From contig KV440964.1 of the NCBI GenBank assembly GCA_001636495.1, positions 3,488,666 through 3,552,665 on the forward strand: DNA of 64,000 bases, written 5' to 3'. Source of the DNA: Sutcliffiella horikoshii (GTDB taxonomy: Bacteria; Bacillota; Bacilli; Bacillales; Bacillaceae_I). Positions 9,280 through 20,490 of this stretch are shown here, piece by piece. Each line of letters opens with the position of its first letter. Within the stretch, counting starts at the first letter, position 1. The translations under genes and the position numbers were made by a program. The notes under the pieces were generated by a model. That model made no database searches. It saw nothing but the letters and a program-made list of their open reading frames with translations, and was not told the origin of the DNA.

Positions 9280-10208
9280 TATTTCTTACCTCCTGCCAAG
9301 CGAATACGCGGGTCGATAACTCCATAAAGAATATCAACTATAAGCACGATGACTATGAAAAGCGCTGCAAAGAACAATGTCGTTCCCATGATTACTGGAT
9401 AGTCGTTTGTTGTAATAGAACGCACAAACTGCTCTCCAAGGCCAGGGATCGAGAAGATTTTCTCGATTACTAGTGTTCCTGTCATCAAGCTTACAGCCAA
9501 CGGTCCAAGAACCGTCACTACTGGAATCAACGCATTTCTTAGTGCGTGTTTCACCGCGATATCATAGTTGGAAGCACCCTTTGCACGTGCCAAAGTAATA
9601 TAGTCCGAACCCAGTACTTCTATCATTTCCGTACGCATAAAACGAGCGGCAATGGCAATTGGGAACATGGATAGTGCAATCGTTGGCAAAACGGTGTATT
9701 CCCATCCTGACCAGAATGCAACCGGAAACCATCCAAGCTTTACTCCGATCCAGTATTGTAATAAACCTGCGAAAACAAAGGAAGGAATGGATTTACCAAG
9801 TACAGCCATGATTGTAGAACCATAATCCACCCAGGTGTTCTGTCGCAATGCAGCAATAACCCCTAAGAATATTCCGATAATTGTACCAAAGAACATCGCC
9901 TGGAACCCTAATTGAGCAGACGGACCGATACGCTGCATAATCAAGCTGGTTACACTTCTGTTGTCATATTGAAAAGAGACACCTAGATCACCTTGCATAA
10001 GGCTGCCGATATACTTTGCATATTGAACAGGCAGAGGTTGATCAAGTCCATACTTAGCATTGAGAATCGCCTGTTGCGCTTCTGTCAATTTATCTTGCAT
10101 GGCAAATGGAGAACCTGGCATCATTTTCATCAGGAAAAATGTTAATGAAGCAATTAAGAATAAGGTGATAAACATGTATAAGATACGTTGCAACAAATAC
10201 TTTGTCAT
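9279..10208 (-). CDS. oppB: Oligopeptide ABC transporter permease OppB
   Basis: Membrane permease of 309 residues with six predicted helices. The N-terminal helix MTKYLLQRILYMFITLF is typical of the DppB/OppB family, and the coupling loop ARAKGASNYDIAVKHALRN lies near residue 210. A strong ribosome site (AGGAGGTG) precedes the ATG. It follows oppA across a hairpin that probably lowers expression of the permease genes relative to the binding protein. Confidence 0.95.
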   Translation of the reverse strand: MTKYLLQRILYMFITLFLIASLTFFLMKMMPGSPFAMQDKLTEAQQAILNAKYGLDQPLPVQYAKYIGSLMQGDLGVSFQYDNRSVTSLIMQRIGPSAQLGFQAMFFGTIIGIFLGVIAALRQNTWVDYGSTIMAVLGKSIPSFVFAGLLQYWIGVKLGWFPVAFWSGWEYTVLPTIALSMFPIAIAARFMRTEMIEVLGSDYITLARAKGASNYDIAVKHALRNALIPVVTVLGPLAVSLMTGTLVIEKIFSIPGLGEQFVRSITTNDYPVIMGTTLFFAALFIVIVLIVDILYGVIDPRIRLAGGKK

Positions 10209-10286
10209 TTCTGCACCTCCTAAAAATAAAAAATAATGCGTCGAATTGTTTGTAATTTTCCCTAAAATCCGACAATTTCATTACAG

Positions 10287-10323
10287 GGAAAAAGAGAGTA
10301 TATGTTTCAAATATACTCTCTTT
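10287..10323 (-). terminator. Hairpin between oppA and oppB (partial terminator or mRNA stabiliser)
   Basis: AAAGAGAGTATAT and ATATACTCTCTTT form a perfect 13-bp stem with a 7-nt loop; the minus-strand product ends in TTTTTCCC. Its position after the binding-protein gene suggests partial termination or 3' end protection so that OppA is made in excess. Confidence 0.75.
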
Positions 10324-10363
10324 CTCTATAATTTAAAAGAAATATTTTTATATCGATATAATA

Positions 10364-12055
10364 TTATTTACCGCTGATGTAAGCCCATTTGTAACTGAAG
10401 TCAGGACCGAAATTGTGACGGTAAACGTTTTGTACGTAAGGCTTCCAAAGTCTTGTTGTACCACGTTGGTAGATCGGTGCAATCGCAGCGTCTTCTTCAA
10501 GTAAGATTCTTTCTGCTTCTTGCATCGCTTCAAAACGTTTAGCAGGATCGTTTGCATGCGTAGTCATTACGTCGTTCAATAGTTTGTCATACTCTTCGTT
10601 GGAGTAACCCATCTTGTTGTTCCCACCATCAGTGATCCAAAGGTTAGAGAAAGAGATCGCATCAAGGTAGTCAGGACCCCATCCAGCAAGTTGCATGTCA
10701 TAGTCCATCGCCGCATCCAAGTCTAGACGTTGTGCGAATGGAACTTCTTTCAACTTGATTGATAAACCAGGAAGATTTTCTTGTAACTGGTTTTGAAGAT
10801 ATTCTTGCATAGTTTTTGCAGATTCAGTGTCTCCACCAAGAATTTCAATTGTAACTGCATCTGTGCCTAATGCTTCTAGACCCTTTTTCCAATGCTCTTG
10901 TGCTTTTTCAAGATCAAATTCGTTGAAGTTACCATTCTTTTCACGGAAGTCCTCACCTGTCTCTGGATGTTGAACGAATTCAACTGGTACAGAGTAATCT
11001 GCAGGGATAGAACCGTTATTTAATACGTAATCAGTCATGTCTTTTTTATTGAAGCCCATGGAGATAGCTTTACGGATGTCAACATTTGCTAGAGCTTCGT
11101 TTTTCGTTTGGTTAAATTTAAACCAGAAAATAGTTGGCTCCAAGTAAGAGATCAAATCTTCGTTGTCTTGATATTGTGTTACGAAGTCAGAAGTCAGACC
11201 AGGAGAGATATCAATCTGTTGTGCAGTGTATAAGTTAACACCAGTAGAAACTTCTTTTACAACTTTTACATTGATTTCATCAAGCTTTACTGTATCAGCA
11301 TCCCAATAGTCTGCATTCTTCTTCATCGTCCAGCCTACTTCATGCTCCCAGCTGTCTAATGTGAATGGACCATTGTAGATTAAAGTGTCTGCCTCGAGTG
11401 CATATTTGTCACCTTGTTCTTCTAAAAACTTTTGGTTTTGAGGGAAGAACGTCGGGAATGTCATTAAAGATTCAAAGTAAGCAACAGGTTGCTCAAGAGT
11501 TACCTCAAGTGTGTAATCATCAAGTGCTTTTACGCCAAGTTCTTCAAGAGGTAGTTCCCCTTCAGAAACTTGTGTAGCATTTTTGATTTTACCATTCATC
11601 ATATACGGACCATACTCAGAACCTGAGTTAGGGTCAACCGCACGCTGCCAAGCAAAAACAAAATCGTTTGCAGTTACAGACTCACCATTAGACCAAACGG
11701 AATCTTCACGTAGAGTGAAAGTATAAGTAAGTCCGTCTTCAGATACTTCATGACTTTTCGCAACACCTTCTACTACTTCGTCATTTTCTCCAAGTCTGTA
11801 TAGACCTTCAAAAACATTGTTCATAACGTTAAATGCTACTGCATCTGTACCTTGTACAGAATCCATTGTAGGAATTTCTGCAGAATCTACTACGTTAAGT
11901 ACTTGTGGACCTGTTGGTTCTCCCTCACCTGCTGGAAGCTCGTCCCCTTGTCCGCTATTATTTTGCGCTCCTTGATTTCCGCCACCACATGCAGCTAGAA
12001 ATGCACTAAGTACAAGTGTAAGCGCTAAAAGAAGTAAATATTTTGACTTTTTCAT
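10364..12055 (-). CDS. oppA: Oligopeptide-binding lipoprotein OppA
   Basis: Substrate-binding protein of the SBP_bac_5 family, 563 residues. The signal peptide ends in a lipobox (LAAC), so the mature protein is lipid-anchored on the outer face of the membrane; a Gly/Asn/Gln-rich linker follows. Family hallmarks include LTYTFTLREDSVWSNGE and NADYWD. It is the first gene of the opp operon, with a ribosome site AGGGGGT and a candidate sigma-A promoter about 60 bases upstream. In Bacillus it also delivers peptide pheromones. Confidence 0.95.
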   Translation of the reverse strand: MKKSKYLLLLALTLVLSAFLAACGGGNQGAQNNSGQGDELPAGEGEPTGPQVLNVVDSAEIPTMDSVQGTDAVAFNVMNNVFEGLYRLGENDEVVEGVAKSHEVSEDGLTYTFTLREDSVWSNGESVTANDFVFAWQRAVDPNSGSEYGPYMMNGKIKNATQVSEGELPLEELGVKALDDYTLEVTLEQPVAYFESLMTFPTFFPQNQKFLEEQGDKYALEADTLIYNGPFTLDSWEHEVGWTMKKNADYWDADTVKLDEINVKVVKEVSTGVNLYTAQQIDISPGLTSDFVTQYQDNEDLISYLEPTIFWFKFNQTKNEALANVDIRKAISMGFNKKDMTDYVLNNGSIPADYSVPVEFVQHPETGEDFREKNGNFNEFDLEKAQEHWKKGLEALGTDAVTIEILGGDTESAKTMQEYLQNQLQENLPGLSIKLKEVPFAQRLDLDAAMDYDMQLAGWGPDYLDAISFSNLWITDGGNNKMGYSNEEYDKLLNDVMTTHANDPAKRFEAMQEAERILLEEDAAIAPIYQRGTTRLWKPYVQNVYRHNFGPDFSYKWAYISGK

Positions 12056-12113
12056 TTACTTAACCCCCTAGAATAATATGTCGAATTTTGTTTGTTTCGA
12101 GGTAACGAGTTTT

Positions 12114-12141
12114 ATTATACAAGTTTTCTAAACATTGTGCA
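12114..12141 (-). promoter_or_regulatory. Candidate sigma-A promoter of opp
   Basis: On the minus strand a perfect TATAAT -10 box is preceded, 16 bases upstream, by TGCACA (four of six matches to TTGACA). The rest of the 12056-12387 gap is AT-rich and shows no gene or other clear site. Confidence 0.5.
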
Positions 12142-12387
12142 TTCATAAATTTAACGTCAATTTTACAAGATACTGATATTTCAAGAAAATTCATTACAAA
12201 AATAGTTCTAAATACCTATAAATCATTTGGGTTTTTAGCTCTGTATATTACAGTTTATTTACAAACATTACAATAATTTGTCATATTCATTTTGCGAGTA
12301 ATTACCTTTATAGTTTCTTTATATTTGTCTTATTCTATTCATTTCATTACAATACATTTTAGAGTCTTTTTTTTTTGAGGAGGAACT

Positions 12388-12765
12388 ATGAACATTTCTA
12401 TTAGAACAACACTAATATTCTTCTTCGCCCTTTTGGGGGCTACACTGATTACGAGCTACTTATATTATGGATCCGTAACTCTTCTAACTTTTATTAATAC
12501 ATCTTTCACCTATTCAAGCATTCTGGTTTTCCTGTCATTGCTGACACTCGTCACTAAAAGAGGATTTTTCGATGGAATTACCTACAGTTTCCGAAGAATT
12601 TTTGCATCTAGTCAGCCTGATAAACAATTGGAAAATGACATTAGAAACGAAATGCGTCCACCATCGGAGTTATTGCATCCTCTTTCTATCCAGCCGATGC
12701 TAATCGCTTCTCTCTTGTTATTTCTTTGCATGATGGCTTCCCTTTTTATCTATTACAACAGTTGA
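12388..12765 (+). CDS. Membrane protein, DUF3899-like
   Basis: A 125-residue protein with helices at about residues 6-28, 33-55 and 103-122, and a central soluble stretch (SFRRIFASSQPDKQLENDIRN). The layout of two helices, a charged middle and a third helix resembles the DUF3899 family that sits beside trpS in Bacillus relatives; that assignment is from memory. The ribosome site GAGGAGG is strong. No function is known. It lies upstream of the trpS T-box and diverges from opp. Confidence 0.7.
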   Translation: MNISIRTTLIFFFALLGATLITSYLYYGSVTLLTFINTSFTYSSILVFLSLLTLVTKRGFFDGITYSFRRIFASSQPDKQLENDIRNEMRPPSELLHPLSIQPMLIASLLLFLCMMASLFIYYNS

Positions 12766-12812
12766 TTTTATCCATTAATTTGGCTATAATAGGAGAATAT
12801 TTAGTAAATAAG

Positions 12813-13050
12813 AGCAATGATGAAGAGTAGTACTAAACTGTTTAGTTTTTAGAGAGTTTGTGGATGGTGGGAACAAACAACTAGCGTTTAGGAATGGACT
12901 TCTGAGCTTCATGGCTGAACAAAATCAGTAGGTCATGACGTATCCTTACGTTACAAGGTTAAGTGATTTCAGCATTTTTTTGTATGAAATAATAAGGGTG
13001 GTACCACGGTCCATTCGTCCCTTTTCCAGGGATGAATGGGCCTTTTTGTA
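12813..13050 (+). promoter_or_regulatory. T-box riboswitch (tryptophan) in the trpS leader
   Basis: The T-box core AAGGGTGGTACCACG is at 12994-13008. It is followed by a terminator hairpin (CCATTCGTCCC with GGGATGAATGG, then a T run) at 13009-13050, whose 5' arm can instead pair with the T-box core as antiterminator. A Stem I-like region begins near 12835, and the loop sequence GAATGGACTTC supplies a TGG specifier at 12895-12897, matching tRNA-Trp. Uncharged tRNA-Trp should open transcription of trpS. Confidence 0.92.
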
Positions 13051-13088
13051 TTGTCATCAAACGTAATTTCATACTTGCTTAAATCCCA

Positions 13089-14248
<1,160 letters not shown>

Positions 14249-14255
14249 TCCCAAA

Positions 14256-14294
14256 GAAAAAAGCTGTCAGAGCAAACCTCTGACAGCTTTTTCT
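14256..14294. terminator. Bidirectional terminator of trpS and yjbA
   Basis: AAAGCTGTCAGAG and CTCTGACAGCTTT form a perfect 13-bp stem with a 5-nt loop, with A and T runs on either side. Confidence 0.95.
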
Positions 14295-14315
14295 TTCCTC
14301 GGAAATATTCGACAA

Positions 14316-15065
14316 TTAATTTACCTTTGGGTGCTGCTCCAACTCCCACAGCTTTTCAAAAAACGGCTGACCTTTTACCAAATGCTCACAAAAAGTCTGA
14401 TGTTTTTCAGACCAACCTTCCCTTGTCTCCTCAAGTAACTGGGACCATACTTCTTCAAAACTCATCGTCTGAATTTCCCTGTAATGGATTGGATTCCATT
14501 CTGTGTACCAATACCTTACTTCCGCTACATTGCATGTTAATCTTAATTGATCCATAGCCATGAAGAGAAGCTGCTTCAATTGTCTTTCTTTTCGCGTCAA
14601 ACCGTGCATAATTTCTGGTGATGGGGATAATATATGATAATCTTTTTGCGATTTGCCGGATGGTGAAAAAGTATATTTTTCACAGTCATGATTTTCCACC
14701 ATGTCATACACCAAATGCTCTTGCCTTGGAATAAGTCGGCTTTTACGTATTGGGATATTGTAACCAATGGTGTCCACAGCCAGGATACCTTGTCCATCTG
14801 TTACGACAAAACAGTAATCCAATTGGATGCGCTCATGATTTTTACGAATATAGCTTTTTTGAAATATGTCTTCCAGCAAAGATGAAGGCAGCTCTTGGAG
14901 GTCGTTTTCAATATAGTTGAACAGGACTGAATCCACTTTCAAAAGCGGGACTTGATCTAATAACTCCACGCTATCGTCTTTTCTCCACTCATGAAAATGA
15001 CAAACATTATAACCGTTTTCTTCTCCTTCAAACCAATTTACCCACACGTCATGAAGATATAACAT
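14316..15065 (-). CDS. yjbA: YjbA-family protein (DUF3603)
   Basis: A soluble 249-residue protein beginning [20 protein letters not shown], the conserved N-terminus of the YjbA/DUF3603 family. Function is unknown. The ATG at 15065 has GAGGGG seven bases upstream and is preferred to a GTG at 15080. The position opposite trpS is conserved with B. subtilis. Confidence 0.88.
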   Translation of the reverse strand: MLYLHDVWVNWFEGEENGYNVCHFHEWRKDDSVELLDQVPLLKVDSVLFNYIENDLQELPSSLLEDIFQKSYIRKNHERIQLDYCFVVTDGQGILAVDTIGYNIPIRKSRLIPRQEHLVYDMVENHDCEKYTFSPSGKSQKDYHILSPSPEIMHGLTRKERQLKQLLFMAMDQLRLTCNVAEVRYWYTEWNPIHYREIQTMSFEEVWSQLLEETREGWSEKHQTFCEHLVKGQPFFEKLWELEQHPKVN

Positions 15066-15165
15066 ATCGTAACCCCTCACTTCACATCTACTCTTTTATT
15101 TATCCAACAGTATGAACAGTGAAGTGCAAAAATATTCCATTAAAACCAATAAATTTTCCTAATGA

Positions 15166-15393
15166 CTACTCTTCGTCTCGAAAAGTCGGTTCTCGGTTCC
15201 CAGATAGATAGATGCTGCAGGCAACAAGTAGCATTCCTATCGGTAAAAGGTAAAACTCAGGTCTTGTGATTAAAAATGTTACAAATTCTATGATACTCAG
15301 TCCTGTTGCCAAAAGATTCAAGTAGGCAATCGTACTGATCCCTCCGGCAACCGAGATTCCAAACCCGGATAAAAAAAGAAATCCTCTAATCAT
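15166..15393 (-). CDS. Small two-helix membrane protein of unknown function
   Basis: A 75-residue protein with hydrophobic segments at about residues 4-32 and 45-64 and a short charged C-terminus (NREPTFRDEE). I do not recognise a family. It lies between appC and yjbA on the same strand as both. Confidence 0.6.
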   Translation of the reverse strand: MIRGFLFLSGFGISVAGGISTIAYLNLLATGLSIIEFVTFLITRPEFYLLPIGMLLVACSIYLSGNREPTFRDEE

Positions 15394-15508
15394 CAGCCAT
15401 CACTCACAAAATAATTCCAGATTATACGCATAATATTTTCTCCTTGTCCATTCTATTACTATTACTTTATGACTTGTCTTGGAAATAATGACAAGTTGTA
15501 TGAAAAAT

Positions 15509-15546
15509 GGGCAAAAAGAAAAGCCGAGATCGGCTCTCAGCTTTTC
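15509..15546 (-). terminator. Terminator of the app operon
   Basis: On the minus strand AAAAGCTGAGA pairs with TCTCGGCTTTT around a 5-nt loop and is followed by a T-rich run. It begins within the appC stop codon. Confidence 0.9.
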
Positions 15547-16457
15547 TAGTCAAGTGTTTTCGGATCTAGTGCGTCACGCAATCCGTCTCCAACGAAGTTG
15601 AAACTCAACACTGTAAATAATATCATCAATCCAGGAAATAATGGGTACCACCAATGTTTTAACATGATAGTGAAGTTCTGTGCATCTTGAAGCATGTTCC
15701 CCCAACTTGGTGTTGGTGGTTGAATACCTAATCCTAAGTAACTTAATGCGGATTCCGCTAAGATTACTCCCCCTACACCTAATGTCGCAGATACAATGAT
15801 TGGACCCATTGCATTTGGAAGAATATGAGAGAAAATAATAGTATGGCTTCTTGTTCCAATTGTTTTGGAAGCAAGAACGAATTCACGTGTACGAAGAGAT
15901 AAGAACTCTCCACGTACAAGACGTGCAGTGAACGTCCAGCCAGTCAAAGCAAAAATCAAGATAAGCTTGTCCACACCAGGTTGGAAGATGGTAACCAATG
16001 TGATAAGCAAGAAGATGGTCGGAATCGAAATAATGACGTCCACAATACGCATTAGGATTGCATCAATCTTTCCTCCAAAATACCCTGCAACTGCTCCGAT
16101 AACCGTACCAATTGTAATGGAACCTGCTACAGAAGCAAATCCAACTAAAAGTGATATTCTTGCTCCGTAAAGAATACGAGAAAATACGTCACGACCAAAT
16201 CGGTCTGTTCCAAGCCAATGCTCTCCACCTGGAGATTGCAATTTGTTTAGTAAGCTTTGCTTTTGTGGTTCGAATTGTGTAATCCATGGTGCCAGGATAG
16301 CTAAAGTGATGATGATGAAAAGCATCACAGCCCCTATTACTGCTAATTTGTTCTTCATGAATTTATTTATCGTTATCTTTGTTAATGTGTCAGGCTTTTT
16401 CTTGATATTGGGGTTTAACGACTGGTTATTTGGTTGAGTTGATGGTTGAGTTTGCAT
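15546..16457 (-). CDS. appC: Oligopeptide ABC transporter permease AppC
   Basis: A 303-residue inner-membrane permease. A polar Asn/Gln/Pro-rich N-terminus precedes the first helix (about 38-58), the loop [17 protein letters not shown] is family-typical, and the coupling loop [20 protein letters not shown] is near residue 205. It is the last gene of appDFABC and is followed by a terminator. Confidence 0.94.
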   Translation of the reverse strand: MQTQPSTQPNNQSLNPNIKKKPDTLTKITINKFMKNKLAVIGAVMLFIIITLAILAPWITQFEPQKQSLLNKLQSPGGEHWLGTDRFGRDVFSRILYGARISLLVGFASVAGSITIGTVIGAVAGYFGGKIDAILMRIVDVIISIPTIFLLITLVTIFQPGVDKLILIFALTGWTFTARLVRGEFLSLRTREFVLASKTIGTRSHTIIFSHILPNAMGPIIVSATLGVGGVILAESALSYLGLGIQPPTPSWGNMLQDAQNFTIMLKHWWYPLFPGLMILFTVLSFNFVGDGLRDALDPKTLD

Positions 16458-16471
16458 CGATGTTCCCCCTT

Positions 16472-17422
16472 CTAGTACTCAATTCTCGGGTCAAAAATTG
16501 CATATAGAATATCGGCAATCAAGTTTCCGATAACTACAAAGACCGCTGAGATAACTGTTAGTGCCATGATAACTGGATAGTCACGCTGGAATGCGGATTC
16601 AAAGAACAACAATCCAATACCTGGCCAAGCAAAAATTCTTTCAACAATAACCGATCCCCCAATGAAACCGGGTAGCATTAAACCAAAGATCGTGATAACA
16701 GGTATTAACCCATTACGCAAACCATGCTTATATGTTACTTTGTTCTCTTTTAATCCTTTTGCTCTTGCAGTACGCATGTAGTCCTGTTTTAAAACTTCCA
16801 GCATACTAGAACGGGTATACCTTGTTAGTCCTGCCATATCTGCTGTTGCCAATACAAAGGCAGGCAATATTAAATGGTGAATCCGATCAAGAATACTGAA
16901 ATCCGCATTCAAGGTTGCCACCCCTCCTGTCGGTAACCATTGCAGCTGTACCGCAAATACCATGATCAACACCAGACCAATCCAGAAGTTTGGCGTTGCA
17001 AGACCAAGGAAGGAAGTGATAGTAACCGTATAATCGGTCAAACTGTATTGTTTCCTGGCCGATATGACTCCAAATGGTATGGCGACAATAACTGCCAGAA
17101 TGGTGGAAACTATCATTAATAATAAGGTATTAGGCAAACGGTTTATGATCATTTCACTTACCGGTACGCCACGGCGGATCAAGGATTCACCGAAATCGCC
17201 TTTTGCCATGTTGCTGACCCATCTGTAATACTGAATGTGAACTGGATCATTTAATCCATAACGTTCTTCGAATTTTTTCATTGCCTCTTTACTAATATTC
17301 GGATCCATCATTAGGGAAGTAGGACCACCTGGTGCCATTTGGATAATGGCAAAGGATAATACTGTAATACCGAATAATAGGGGAATCGCCATTAAACAAC
17401 GGCGGATGATATATGAGATCAT
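16472..17422 (-). CDS. appB: Oligopeptide ABC transporter permease AppB
   Basis: A 316-residue permease with six predicted helices and the coupling loop [20 protein letters not shown] near residue 215. It pairs with AppC, which starts 15 nt downstream. A terminator-like hairpin separates it from appA. Confidence 0.94.
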   Translation of the reverse strand: MISYIIRRCLMAIPLLFGITVLSFAIIQMAPGGPTSLMMDPNISKEAMKKFEERYGLNDPVHIQYYRWVSNMAKGDFGESLIRRGVPVSEMIINRLPNTLLLMIVSTILAVIVAIPFGVISARKQYSLTDYTVTITSFLGLATPNFWIGLVLIMVFAVQLQWLPTGGVATLNADFSILDRIHHLILPAFVLATADMAGLTRYTRSSMLEVLKQDYMRTARAKGLKENKVTYKHGLRNGLIPVITIFGLMLPGFIGGSVIVERIFAWPGIGLLFFESAFQRDYPVIMALTVISAVFVVIGNLIADILYAIFDPRIEY

Positions 17423-17607
17423 AGCAGATTCTCCTTTTCTGTCTTTACTTTAGGAAGGTAGAAGTAAACGTGAATTTTTATTTTAATACTGTACATTTTG
17501 CGACGTTGCACAGTAAAGTGTTCAACTTTAGCGAAAGAAAGACATGTCCAGGACATAAGCATTCTTTCTGTTCCAGAGAAAAAAGTGTCAATGGAATTCA
17601 ATTCAGT

Positions 17608-17650
17608 AAAAAAGAAGGAAGGGGAAAGTCCCCTCCCCTCTTCTTTTACC
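17608..17650 (-). terminator. Hairpin between appA and appB
   Basis: On the minus strand GAAGAGGGGAGGGGA pairs with TCCCCTTCCTTC (with a bulge) and is followed by a T run. It is a strong terminator-like structure inside the operon, which should favour AppA over the permeases. Confidence 0.8.
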
Positions 17651-17667
17651 TTTTTACGGGGGTTAAA

Positions 17668-19359
17668 TTAGTTACTTTCGTTTAACCACCATTTGTGGAT
17701 GTTGTAGTGTTCCGCTCTTGCATGGAACTCAAAGCCTTCTAGGTTAGTAGGCATTGCACGGTGTGCATTTGGATAGTACAAGAAAGTATATGGTTGCTCT
17801 TCAGCAATGATTCTGTTGATTTCTTGGATCTTAGCAGCACGCTCGTCTTGATCCATAGTTAGGTTAGCTTCATCCATTAAAGCATCTGCTTCAGGGTTAG
17901 ACCAACCAACGAAGTTCAAGCCTTCTTCGATTTCTTTAGAGTGGAAGATTCCACTTGGATCTGGATCTGTAGATAGAGCCCATCCTAAGATGATTGCATC
18001 GAAGTTCCATGCTGGAGGATCGATGTCAGCCAAGAATGCAGACCATTCCATGATTTCTGGAGTAACTTTGATTCCAAGCTCAGCGAACTGCTCTTGAACT
18101 ACTACAGCGATATCTTCACGAACTTTGTTTCCTTGGTTCGTTTTTAAAGTGAATTCGAATTTTTGTCCGTCTTTTTCAAGCGTACCGTCAGCACCTGGAG
18201 TCCATCCAGCTTCTTCAAGCATTGCTTTTGCTTTTTCTACATCGTACTCAAAACGTGGAACATCTTCGTCATAAGCCCAGCTAAGTGGAGACTCAGGAAC
18301 ATCTGCAACTTCACCGTCTCCGTCCATTACAGACTCAACGATTAGTTCACGATCAAGAGCGTGAGTTAAAGCTTGACGTACAGTTTTGTCTTCAAATAAT
18401 GGGTTACGTAGGTTGTATCCTAGGTATGTGTAAGATAATGCTAAACCAGACTCGATTTTTAATTGTCCATTAGCTTCCCACTCTTGAACTGTTGCAATGT
18501 CAGAAGCAGGTACAGTGTAGTAATGTACATCTCCAGCAGCTAATGCAGTCATTAGAGCATCAGCATCAGGAATAATGCGGTAAGTTAAAGAATCTAAGTA
18601 TGGACGGCCATCCCAATAGTCATCGTTCGCAACTACGCGTACATATTGACCATCTTCCCATTTGTCAAACTTAAATGGACCAGCACCAATTGGGTTTTTC
18701 GTGTTGAACTCAGTGTACTCACCAAGGTCAGCGATTGCCACTTCACCTAAGATATGCTCAGGAAGGATAGGGTAACCTAATGCGATGTGGATTGTTGGAT
18801 CTACAGCATTAAGAGTTACTTGTACAGTTAGGTCATCAATTTTTTCGATTTTTTCGATTTTCTCGAAGTAACCAGCACGAGGACCATCATAGTCATCGCT
18901 TAAAGGAATGCTTAGTGTGAAGACAACGTCATCAGCATCTAAAGTTTCACCATCGTGGAACTTGATTCCTTCTTTGATTTTCAAAGTGTGAACTAGGTCA
19001 TCATCAGAGATATCCCAGCTCTCAGCCATGTTTAATTGTGTTTCGAAAGCAGTATCACTAGTTAATAATCCGTCAAAAATGAAACCTTCAATTGCAGAAC
19101 TTGCAGTATCTGCAGAGTAAAGCGGGTTAAACATTGTCGGGCTACCAGTAGATCCTAATACTAGGTCTCCACCTTGAACTGGCTCACCAGTTGTAGCATC
19201 TTCTTCTTCATCTTCTTCACCGTTGTTACCAGTGTTTGTTGCGTTAGTGTCGTTGTTATTGTTGTTGGTAGGCTCTGTAGTAGTTGATCCGCTACAAGCA
19301 GCTAGGAACAAAGACAGAACCAACGTTAAAACGATAAGTAGTAATGATTTTTGTTTCAC
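17668..19359 (-). CDS. appA: Oligopeptide-binding lipoprotein AppA
   Basis: Substrate-binding protein of the SBP_bac_5 family, 563 residues. The lipobox is LAACSGS, followed by a long Asn/Thr/Glu-rich linker (residues 24-60) and the motif LVHTLKIKEGIKFHDGE. It captures oligopeptides outside the membrane for AppB/AppC. In B. subtilis the App system can substitute for Opp in competence and sporulation signalling; the same role here is inferred. Confidence 0.94.
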   Translation of the reverse strand: MKQKSLLLIVLTLVLSLFLAACSGSTTTEPTNNNNNDTNATNTGNNGEEDEEEDATTGEPVQGGDLVLGSTGSPTMFNPLYSADTASSAIEGFIFDGLLTSDTAFETQLNMAESWDISDDDLVHTLKIKEGIKFHDGETLDADDVVFTLSIPLSDDYDGPRAGYFEKIEKIEKIDDLTVQVTLNAVDPTIHIALGYPILPEHILGEVAIADLGEYTEFNTKNPIGAGPFKFDKWEDGQYVRVVANDDYWDGRPYLDSLTYRIIPDADALMTALAAGDVHYYTVPASDIATVQEWEANGQLKIESGLALSYTYLGYNLRNPLFEDKTVRQALTHALDRELIVESVMDGDGEVADVPESPLSWAYDEDVPRFEYDVEKAKAMLEEAGWTPGADGTLEKDGQKFEFTLKTNQGNKVREDIAVVVQEQFAELGIKVTPEIMEWSAFLADIDPPAWNFDAIILGWALSTDPDPSGIFHSKEIEEGLNFVGWSNPEADALMDEANLTMDQDERAAKIQEINRIIAEEQPYTFLYYPNAHRAMPTNLEGFEFHARAEHYNIHKWWLNESN

Positions 19360-19467
19360 GTTTACTCCCCCTAAAATTTTTTAATGTTCTGAAAATGAAA
19401 GGTAAAGAAAGTTGACTTTTGGATTATCTCCCCCTTTCAAAGGGTATATATTTTATGTACTTGCCAC

Positions 19468-20490
19468 CTATTCGTATAGGTGACAAGCAACAAAATGATC
19501 TGGTTTAACCTCTTTGAACTGCGGAATAATCTGCTTGCAGACATCCATTGCTGCAGGGCATCTTGTATGGAACACGCACCCTGTCGGCGGATTTGCCGGA
19601 CTTGGCAATTCACCTTTCAATACGATACGTTCCCTCTTCACTTGCCCTTTACGTCGAGTAGATGGCACAGCAGAAAGCAATGCCTGTGTATATGGGTGTA
19701 ATGGCTCGTCATAAAGATCCTTCTTCGTAGCAAGCTCCATCATTCGCCCTAAATACATAACGCCTACTCTATCACTGATATGACGTACTACACTCAAATC
19801 ATGGGAGATGAAGATATAGGATAATCCCATTTCACGTTGCAGGTCCTGCATCAGGTTGATGATTTGTGCTTGGATGGATACGTCCAATGCTGATACAGCT
19901 TCATCGGCGATGATCATTTCAGGATTAAGCGCCAATGCCCTTGCAATACCGATACGCTGACGTTGACCGCCAGAGAATTCATGTGGGTAACGATTGATGA
20001 AACTTGGATCCAATCCAACCTTTGCAAGAAGCTCCTGCACCTTTTCTTCACGTTCTTTCTTTGTGAACATGTTATGGGTGTTATAAGGTTCTTTTAGGAT
20101 GGATCTTAACGTTTTTCTTGGGTTGAGAGTTGCAAATGGGTCCTGGAAAACCATTTGAATGTCTTTTCGGACAGTCTTTCTTAGTTCCCCTTCGCTCATT
20201 GTCGCAATATCTCTTCCCTTGAAGATGATGTTTCCTTCTGTTGGCTCATATAATCGGATAATTGTACGGCCTGTTGTTGACTTTCCACACCCAGACTCTC
20301 CTACAAGGCCAAGTGTTTCACCTTTTTTAATGTAGAAGTTTAGGTCATCTACAGCTTTTACATCTCCCACATGCCTTTGAAGCAAACCGGCTTTGATGGG
20401 GAAATATTTTTTTAAGCCTCTAACTTCAAGAATATTATCAGGGCTTGTTTCTATAATTGATTTTTCTGTCTTAATCTCAGTTGCTGTCAT
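19468..20490 (-). CDS. appF: Oligopeptide ABC transporter, ATP-binding protein AppF
   Basis: ATPase of the App importer. Walker A is GESGCGKS, the signature is FSGGQRQR and Walker B is MIIADEAVSALD. The C-terminus carries the oligopeptide-transporter cysteine motif (GCVFHTRCPAAMDVC). The ATG at 20490 follows GAGGAGG and overlaps the appD stop by one base (TAATG), a coupling arrangement. Confidence 0.95.
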   Translation of the reverse strand: MTATEIKTEKSIIETSPDNILEVRGLKKYFPIKAGLLQRHVGDVKAVDDLNFYIKKGETLGLVGESGCGKSTTGRTIIRLYEPTEGNIIFKGRDIATMSEGELRKTVRKDIQMVFQDPFATLNPRKTLRSILKEPYNTHNMFTKKEREEKVQELLAKVGLDPSFINRYPHEFSGGQRQRIGIARALALNPEMIIADEAVSALDVSIQAQIINLMQDLQREMGLSYIFISHDLSVVRHISDRVGVMYLGRMMELATKKDLYDEPLHPYTQALLSAVPSTRRKGQVKRERIVLKGELPSPANPPTGCVFHTRCPAAMDVCKQIIPQFKEVKPDHFVACHLYE